The notes below the pieces were generated by a model. That model was not told where the DNA came from and did no database searches. It saw nothing but the letters and a program-made list of their open reading frames with translations. The translations under genes and the position numbers were made by a program. This document shows positions 56,701-64,000 of a DNA stretch of 64,000 nucleotides, piece by piece. Within the stretch, counting starts at the first letter, position 1. Every line of letters starts with the position of its first letter. The stretch lies in contig JAVDOI010000012.1 in the NCBI GenBank assembly GCA_032191485.1, positions 13,167,640-13,231,639 of the forward strand. The letters run 5' to 3'. The DNA is from Leptoclinus maculatus (taxonomy: Eukaryota; Chordata; Actinopteri; Perciformes; Stichaeidae).

Positions 56701-58676
56701 GGTAAAATAAAAACGCATGAACAAAATAGTTTTCCTTTGGGCCTCAGAGGGACAGTTTACCCCGAAATCTAAATTACATATTTTTTTCATCATACCTGTA
56801 GTGCTATTTAGCAATCTAGATAAAAAATGTATTTGAAAAAAATAAACAGCAGTTCATGAAACTGCTCAGAATTATCTTGAGTAAGCGAGTCATGATCTCC
56901 TGAAAGACATTGCAATTGATTTGTGTTTAATGGCACTGTTCTGCAATTGATTTATGTTTCTGTTTGTGTTGAAAACATTCTGATATTCTGATTACATGTA
57001 TGCTTTGTGGGGTTTAATAATGACTCAACTTTTTGGTTTAAACTTGGTCAAACAACTACAACTGCCCTTTTAAGGCGTTAATTTGGTTGCATTCAGTTTG
57101 CATTAATGCAAACACCCAATCATTTTCAACATACAACTTTATTAAATTTAATTTTAGGGTGACAATGTCACATAATCAAATTTAATGAAAATAACTTAGA
57201 TTAATTATTTTCATACAAACACAAATCCATTTGGTGTTTGCGGATACCAAGTATACTGACCACTTTTATGTGCACCTATCTGTGTGATTCTTTTCCAGCA
57301 ACCTGCTTTTGGTTTCACATGATGTAATGAAAATATCAGGTATAAATATTTCTGCTTGTTGAACTATGTTTTAGTGTACTTACATTATTATGTAGATTCT
57401 GAATATTTTCATCCCATAGGCTATTTCGCATGTGCTGATTGAATCATGAAATTAACTTGTAGGTAATCAAATATCAGCATCTGTCCTTGTGCTACCTCCT
57501 TTGTATGAAACAATGCACCATGCATGCTGTGCAAAGCACAAAATTACAGCATCATTGGGCAAAGCATGTTTTTTGTTCAGCAAACTACCAGCATGTTGAA
57601 GTGCTGCTTACATTTGTCTTTGCACGGACACAAAAAGGGCCGACTTGTTCTTGTAAGTAACTTACTTCTGTGTGTCGAAGGTCAAGCCTCCAACCGCCAG
57701 CAGGGTTTTGAGCTGTGGATTGCTGTGGGAGCATAAAGGTTTCGTAATGATTGTTTGACAAAACACAAAATCAACATAATTTCCACAAACTGTATCGGCT
57801 AAAGCACTGACCTGGTTTTGAGTTCATTGAATGCCTGATAGTGTTGTAAGTCAGCTGCATTGCTGGGCACCAGCTCTTTTTGGTTGTTAATGTCAGAAAA
57901 GGCATATATCAGATGTGTACACTTGTACGGATCGATATCTGAAATCGTGAACTTCCCATACCCCTCTCTATTTCCAGCCTCGCTGTTATAGTAACACACC
58001 AGCCTGGAGGAGGAGGCTGAGACATGGAAGAAAAGAATGATGGTTTTAATTAGTCATTATTTATCAACTAATAAGACTGTTTATTATGATCAATGCATGT
58101 TATATACTTACCAAAGCTGGCGATGATCAAACAGAGACCGTATTGGGTTAAAAATCAAGCAACAGGTCAGTTCACCCAAATTACAAATAAAATAAAAAAA
58201 TCCACCGGTTTTCTCACAAACTTCTACGAGTCTCTAGCAGTACAGTTAGGTTTGGTTTTATTTGTCCGAGTTAATGATATATTACTCAATTAGATTTCTT
58301 CATCCACCCCAATACATTGAAGGTGAAGGGAATTTCATTTTACATTTTAATAATTAAACAGCAATGTGTATTGTGGATAATCAACACTGTGTGTTGAGTG
58401 GATTATCCAGAGTAATAGGTAAACTGTTTCTGGAAAGAGTTGCCAGTGAATTTTCGAAATGGAATTTTTCAGTGGCAACACAAACCAAATTCCATTAATT
58501 CTCACTGTAGTCTGAGGGACAGAAACATGGTAAAGTTAACAAAAAGTGTCTGCATAGCTAGATACCAATGGAGGTAAGTGAGAAAATGTGCTTTTGTTAT
58601 TTGGAGGTAGTAACCCTTAATGGAAACAATAACTTGACAAGCGTGCCTTACCTGTAATTAGAGTGAGCTTGCACAT
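53760..58676 (-). CDS. chitinase-like protein C: dead GH18 with four CBM14-like modules; signal-exon acceptor lost
   Basis: Duplicate of gene B. Exons by homology: 58652-58676, 58112-58138, 57812-58016, 57666-57722, 56362-56527, 56128-56252, 55914-56037, 55638-55820, 55379-55495, 55113-55245 and 53760-54652, 684 aa if all are used. The catalytic motif is again FDGLNLDWRYP (Arg at the Glu position, residue 140) and LTFDFHG, but C keeps Trp in HGPW. Exon 3 has three extra codons relative to B. Exon 11 encodes four four-cysteine CBM14-like modules (CDGMTSGYF once, CDGLTSGYF three times) separated by short Thr/Pro linkers. The acceptor before exon 2 reads ACG instead of AAG, with no AG in the preceding 70 nt or so. 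Exon 1 joined straight to exon 3 stays in frame but loses most of the hydrophobic signal core. The gene may therefore be intracellular, weakly expressed or decaying, although the rest of the frame is intact. Confidence 0.82.
53766..54262 (-). repeat. three near-identical 171-bp tandem CBM14-like module copies
   Basis: Copies start at 53766, 53937 and 54108: 57 codons each, spacing exactly 171 bp, with very few differences. They lie inside the last exon of gene C and preserve frame. A fourth, diverged module lies at about 54405-54550. Confidence 0.95.
58209..58578. mobile_element. 370-bp insertion in intron 1 of gene C
   Basis: Interrupts 'ccaccgg|tgagaaaatg', which is continuous in unit 1. 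Contains 'gttttatttgtccgagttaa' and 'cttcatccaccccaatacat', words I associate with a common fish dispersed repeat. No ORF. It lies about 70 nt from the mutated exon-2 acceptor. Confidence 0.6.
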
Positions 58677-59133
58677 GTTGTCACTATGTAGATAAGCAGA
58701 AGAAATAGACAAAAATGTTTAGTATGCAGTGTCCCAGTATGTGTGTCTCCATAGATATAAAACCATTATATCTGCCTTAATGGCTGATTGCCATTGCTCT
58801 GCATTGCACTCATATTGCTTATAACGCCGTCCCGACCACGGCGTTGATGCAGAAGAATAATTCCCAACCGCCGATTCCAACCAAAACTTTAAATACAACA
58901 CAACGACAACATACAGCTATTGAATGTCAAAAGTATAGGTATTAAGTGTATAGGACATTAGTAATAACATTAAATCCAACTAAATAAAAAATAAAAAGCT
59001 GGTTAAAACCTCCCTAAAATGTGATTAGTTCAGCTGGTTTGAGAGATTGAGCAAGTATAGAAATATACATGGCAACAGCAAAGAAATTAATGAAAATGTG
59101 GTTTGTTAAAATCAGAATAAAAGAGATACTTAC

Positions 59134-59215
59134 AAATATGACTGAACGAAGCATATACTGTCTCTCTACTGTGATGGATGACTGGCAGATGACAGGCTAC
59201 TCTCTTTTAAGGTAG
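59134..59215 (-). promoter_or_regulatory. candidate promoter and 5'UTR exon of gene C, with 7-codon uORF
   Basis: Counterpart of 47.52-47.60 kb. TATA-like CTTAAAAG at 59204-59212, uORF start at 59154 (MLRSVIF, one substitution from B), and donor GTAAGT after 59134. The acceptor is the TAG before the ATG at 58676, and the uORF would again close with TGA at the junction. Confidence 0.45.
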
Positions 59216-59931
59216 AGAGCTGAACGGGTTTGGCAATTAACTAGGGTGGGGATAATTACGGCAATGTTCCAATGTGCTAATTGTACACTGATGGAATGTG
59301 GGACAGTGGAACAGTCACCTCATGCCCTTTACACCATGTTCAAGTCTGACGTCTGTTAAGGAGGTTATTTCTGTCTAATAGAGGGACTAAGAGACCATAA
59401 AATGTGCATCAGAGATTGATTCAGGGCACAACAACCAAAGGACGGTGACAAACAACGATTTAACTTCTTTTTCATCATAATATCTAATTCTTTTTAATCT
59501 CACAAAGCTTTATTTATGTTAGCTGCATTGAACTTTTCAGGGGAAAACAAAAAAACACGTCATTTAAAAAAAGAAGAACTATGACAACATATTTGGGCCA
59601 TTCTACTGAGAAGCAAACTGCTGTCCCACAACCAAAAAACTAATTTAAAAAGCATTGATTTAAGTATGCAAATCTTAGATGTTTACTATTATATTATCTA
59701 TTGAAACCCAAAATAATATTTGAGAAAAGTCATGGAAAAAAAGAATCATGAATGCTCCTAGACCATAAGGATTATATGCATATTACTGGTCTCTTTTGAA
59801 AGGTGAGAAGTGAGAGTAAATGGAGATGCAACAAAGGAAAACAAATATATTTTATCCTTTCCTCGTATATAATCTTAATTTCAAAGGCAATATCACCATT
59901 ATAACCAAGATCTATGAATATTGATGCAACT

Positions 59932-59976
59932 GAACGTCTTCTACTACTCTGCACTACAGCGTAGTAGAAGACGTTC
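59932..59976. repeat. perfect 16-bp inverted repeat, unit-2 copy
   Basis: Same arms and 13-nt loop as at 48646-48690. Confidence 0.9.
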
Positions 59977-60283
59977 TACTAGGAGGCCGCTTTGAACAGA
60001 ATTTCAGGCCGAGCCAATATGGTGGCCTGTCTCTCTCTCCAAGCGGATCACTGTGACTCTCTGGATGTTAATCATTGCTGCAGACGTGTAAGTAACTAAA
60101 TCTGCAAATTTGAGCTAAAGTAACATAGCCTTTGATAAAATACTAAAATAAAAGCCTTCGTCATAGGCTTTGATAAAATACTAAAAATACACAAAATGTG
60201 ACTTAATGTAACTACAGGGATGGACCCACTATCGGGTCCGTTGGAGAAAGGTCCATGTCAGAATGACCCTTCTTTTTTTACAA

Positions 60284-63200
60284 ACTCCTTCTTCTCCCTC
60301 CCACTGTAAATGCTTTAAATAATCAGAAAAAAACAAACAATATTATAACATGATGGTGACGTTAGCCATGATGAAGAGTAAACAAAGCATGGTTATGCTT
60401 TTTCTGTTATTTATACAGCTTCCCAACCTGCAGAGACCAGACCATCATCCAGCTCCTCGTCTGCTCGACCCACGACATCCACCGGTAGTGTACTTAATGT
60501 AAACTTTCATTGTATGCCAACCCATGAAAATCTAATAATTTTCTTTAATTCAAAGTTTAAAAAAAATAATTTAATACGTCACACTCTTGAAGATATGGAG
60601 CCGACAGTTTGGGAGTGTGGCCGGTGCCGGGAACCTGACCCTCCCGAGAGCTCAGAGGGATTGGTGTGGTATACACTCAAACGGAAATGAAGGAGCTTTT
60701 ATTGCACAATTTGGAGTTGTTGAAGCGTGATATCTTATTGTGAAGGACAGAACTACGTTCCCGGATGTGTTGACAGCATTGATGGTAATTTTGGCAACAC
60801 TGTAACAAGCGAATATCCCCGAAAAAACAGCAGCACTCAGTGTTTACAACGAGGATAGAAGTTTGGACGGATTAGACCAATAGCGGCGCACGGCTAATTC
60901 ACCGGCGTTAGCGTCATTTTAACGACTCTGGTAAAGGCAAAGCTAACTTTAATAATTACAACGATATTTAGTTCGAAAGGTACGAAGTTAAACTTTAGTT
61001 TAACACCATTAAATCAACTGAAAACATTACACGATCATTGTTATCAATATTTTAAGTGAATTTTTATTGGAACGTTATCTAAAAACTGTCCGGTTTAGGA
61101 TACAACTCCGTTAAATGGTGAATACGCGAGAGGATGAGAATCTGTCTACAGGACAGAAGCAGAAAGCGCTGTGGAGCGACTGTATACCTAAACGCATATT
61201 TTTGTATTTTGCAGAACATTTTCATTAAATGTATAACACCAGATTGAGCCTGTGTGACATCATTCTGTGCACCGCTACACATACTGATGCTAGCATTAAA
61301 CCCAAAGTGCCGCTGGCTGTAGACTCTTATAAGGATATTTTCTTTCATTTGTGCTGAACTATCGAATAGCATTTTCCTTTTACCAAAGGATGGTATCTTA
61401 GGTCTCATGCAACTTGTCTTTTATGGCATTCCGGTGAAGACGCGCATAATAGGGGCAGAGGGAATGGAAAGAGATTCAAATAGCAACTGTTCCTGATTTA
61501 TTTTTATCTTTAAAGATAGCCATGGTGAAAGAAGCATTTACTCTCTACTATTACTGATGGATGACTGACAGATATCTGTCTGTGCTGTTTGGAATTGGGT
61601 TGACAGCTGGAAAATGTCATTCTCCGAGGGACAAAACAAGGTGCAATCATCTTTAAACTGACACAATACATTGCCATTATCATTGTTACACTCAATCCAA
61701 ACTTGAAGTATACAATAACAGTACATAATACATTATTTTTACACTAGCCTATATATTACACGGACTCAGGCCTGGGTACTGTGTACTTTTCTTCAGACCT
61801 GCTGGTTGTGTGTGGTTTATCTTGTGTAACAGAACTGCTGTTAGATGGTAGATGGTCAGTATCTTTCTCTTGGTCCTGGGTTCCTCCTTGCACAAATTTC
61901 AGCATTGACCATGTATTCATTTAGAAATACAAGGGAAATGAATTAGCATGTAAATGCAGAGGTAAATATGGGTTCAACTTGAGAACCTTATTCGTCACTG
62001 GCCCATAAATATATAAAACACAGCAATACTGTAACAAATACTACAGGGATAGCTTACAATTTTGATCCAAGTTATGCATATTATATCATGATATGTAATG
62101 AATGTTAAATTGGAGAAATATATCTTCATCTGAATGCACTATTAAATAATCAACAGCTACAGAGAAAACAGCACAAAGATAACAAATTATGAAAATATTA
62201 TAAAAAATAAATAATTACCTTACAAATCACACCACTAGGTAGTCGCCATTTGTCCGAAAAAAATCGAAAACAAACATAGATCAAAGGAACACTGATGCAC
62301 CATGGGTTTGTGGTTTACGCAGGCAAAATAGTTCATTGTCTATACAGGATTCTGTGTTTCTCATGATTTATTTAACAAAACAAAACAAGCAGGCAAACAA
62401 AACAACAAAGAAAATACTGTTGCTGCTTCTCCTGCTCTGGTAAAAAAAAAACATAGGCCTACCCGGTGCATGCTGGTCCTGTACCTGCCTACTCCTATTG
62501 TTAGCCAATTCATAAACAAATTAAAACAAATCAAAAAATTAAGTATCCTAAACAACAACAAGTAATTAAACAAAACTATCAAAAGAAAAAGCTATCTAAA
62601 TATAAAAAAAACAAATCGAATCTAAATAAGCAAACATCTCAAATGATTAAAATAACTGAATACTAACATCGAATAAATAGCTCCTACAGGTACCTTTAAG
62701 AAAGTTATTTATGTAAAGAGTTTATAATCTATTTCTTCATTTGAACCCGGATATACTAAAGCATCAAATTAAAAATTCCAATTGGTTTCTATCTGTAGCA
62801 CGTCTTTATCTGATTAACAGTTAAACTAATGTTATTACTTCTGTTGAACAGAGACTATTTACAGTAGCTTTTTAGTAGAAGTTTTCTGTGTGCCAGTATT
62901 GTTTTAGATTGTCAGTCAAGCAAACTGAGTGAGCGGAAAACATTTTAAAACAACATAGTGCTGTTGACTGGTCTAAGAATGGCAGTATTCATAGCTTTTT
63001 GATATACAAATTTGCACTTCATTGGACATTCTCTCATATTCTTCTTAAATTACCTCTTATTAATTTTCTCTTTGAGGTTTAGGGATGCATACTAGCAAAT
63101 CAAAGCAAACATGCAAATTGACTAAATAAAAGATATGTCAACTTGGAACTTGGTTAGCTTCCCCAGACAAAAGAGACTCTGCTGGCTTTTCTGGATCAAC

Positions 63201-64000
63201 TTATTGTCAATTATGATGCACAAATACTTGTCCGTTAATTATAGTGGTTGCAGGAGTTGGGTGGTGACGTCTTAAATCAATGCGCATGTGCCTATTCAAT
63301 CAGAGAACAAACCCATACAATAGGGTTAGACACACCCATAATTACATCGATATGCAACAACCGTATCAATAAGGCATGTCAAATTAAATGATGCCAGTGA
63401 AATAAACAAGAACATACACACCCAACTGTTTTAAATTAAAAGGTAGCAACAGGAACACAATTGCAAATACACAGTACAAGTTGTTCATAGTATGCATAGT
63501 ATTAATAAAATAATATTGTATATTGACAGACATTGCCACATTTAACATGTACAAATTGATGAAAGTATATAATTGCGTAAAAGTTTGATCATGACGTAAA
63601 TGCATAGTTTTGTTGTTTGCTAGCTGTAAAGAGAAGGTAGGAAAATACATTGATCTATTTTCTCAATTCAGTGGGCACAGAAAGCTTATGGAAAGCCCTC
63701 TGAATATATTAGTGCTGTCATTTGATGTGTAAATGTATCACCTAAGAGTAGATTACTGTGGCCTGAAAAATGAAGGTATATCCATTATTAGGCTTTTTTT
63801 TTACATATAATTAAACTGTGAAAAATCAGAAGAAATTGTATAAACTGAATGATTCATGTCCACAATCAGACACTGCACATCCTCGTTTGTTTATCAAAGG
63901 ACCCATTGTTTGGGCACTTTTGCTTGGTGCTTGTCGAACCAGTGCAGTTGAAAAAATATTGCTCTTCATTAATGACAGGAAATAGCCCACTGCTCTTTCC
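60284..64000. other. right flank, no supported gene
   Basis: Begins at the right edge of duplication unit 2. Small exon-like items (60419-60484 plus; 60595-60690 plus; 61538-61726 minus) are discussed as findings but not supported as genes. From about 62 kb on it is AT-rich with only incidental ORFs. Confidence 0.55.
61505..61640 (-). repeat. third, diverged copy of the chitinase promoter module
   Basis: 'aagcatttactctctactat', 'actgatggatgactgacaga' and 'gggttgacagctgg' follow the order of the modules at 47.53 and 59.15 kb. No donor equivalent. It suggests an older, now lost neighbouring copy upstream of gene C. Confidence 0.4.

Larger units (their letters stand above)
50091..60283. repeat. 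segmental duplication unit 2 (carries pseudo-chitinase C)
   Basis: Collinear copy of 37.45-49.00 kb. The left edge is at 'atacttgaaattatgat', next to the Gypsy fragment, and the right edge at 'ttacaa|actcc'. Unit-2-only material is a solo LTR (50108-50675), a dispersed repeat at 51.15-51.40 kb, the 5' part of another at 52.16-52.32 kb, and 370 bp in intron 1 of gene C (58209-58578). Confidence 0.95.

Overview
The window looks like teleost (probably percomorph fish) nuclear DNA. It is AT-rich, its genes have many short exons with GT-AG introns, and it carries many dispersed repeats of familiar teleost types. The gene content (mfsd4a, a LAP2/LEM-domain gene, pm20d1) resembles human 1q32.1. Exon coordinates were read by hand from splice sites and conserved protein motifs, with no alignment software.

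Layout: 0.2-1.5 kb holds the 5' half of a cdc42 gene (minus strand, running off the left edge). 4.0-5.4 kb holds a complete four-exon CD300/CMRF35-like immunoglobulin receptor (minus). 7.5-10.6 kb holds an 11-exon, apparently active acidic chitinase (plus, TATA box present). 11.4-14.1 kb holds mfsd4a (minus, 10 exons). 14.1-27.9 kb is almost gene-free, with dispersed repeats, microsatellites and one orphan exon-like segment. 27.9-32.4 kb holds a LAP2/thymopoietin-type protein with two LEM-family domains and a C-terminal membrane anchor (plus). 33.1-37.1 kb holds pm20d1 (plus, 13 exons).

37.4-60.3 kb is a tandem segmental duplication. Each unit carries one minus-strand chitinase-like gene, here called B and C. 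Both keep the GH18 exon structure of the 7.5 kb chitinase, but both replace the catalytic glutamate with arginine and the MTYD tyrosine with phenylalanine. They are therefore predicted secreted chitin/glycan binders (chi-lectins), not hydrolases. Their last exon has diverged: B has a very long Thr/Pro mucin-like linker and one chitin-binding module, while C has short linkers and four modules, three of them near-identical 171-bp tandem copies. C has also lost the AG acceptor of the exon that encodes the signal-peptide core. The two units differ by transposable-element indels, a solo LTR with a 5-bp target duplication in C only, a degenerate Gypsy fragment at the junction, and copies of a remote promoter/5'UTR module.

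60.3-64 kb has no gene I can support. The most notable system in the window is this pseudo-chitinase pair, whose C-terminal binding architecture has been rapidly remodelled.
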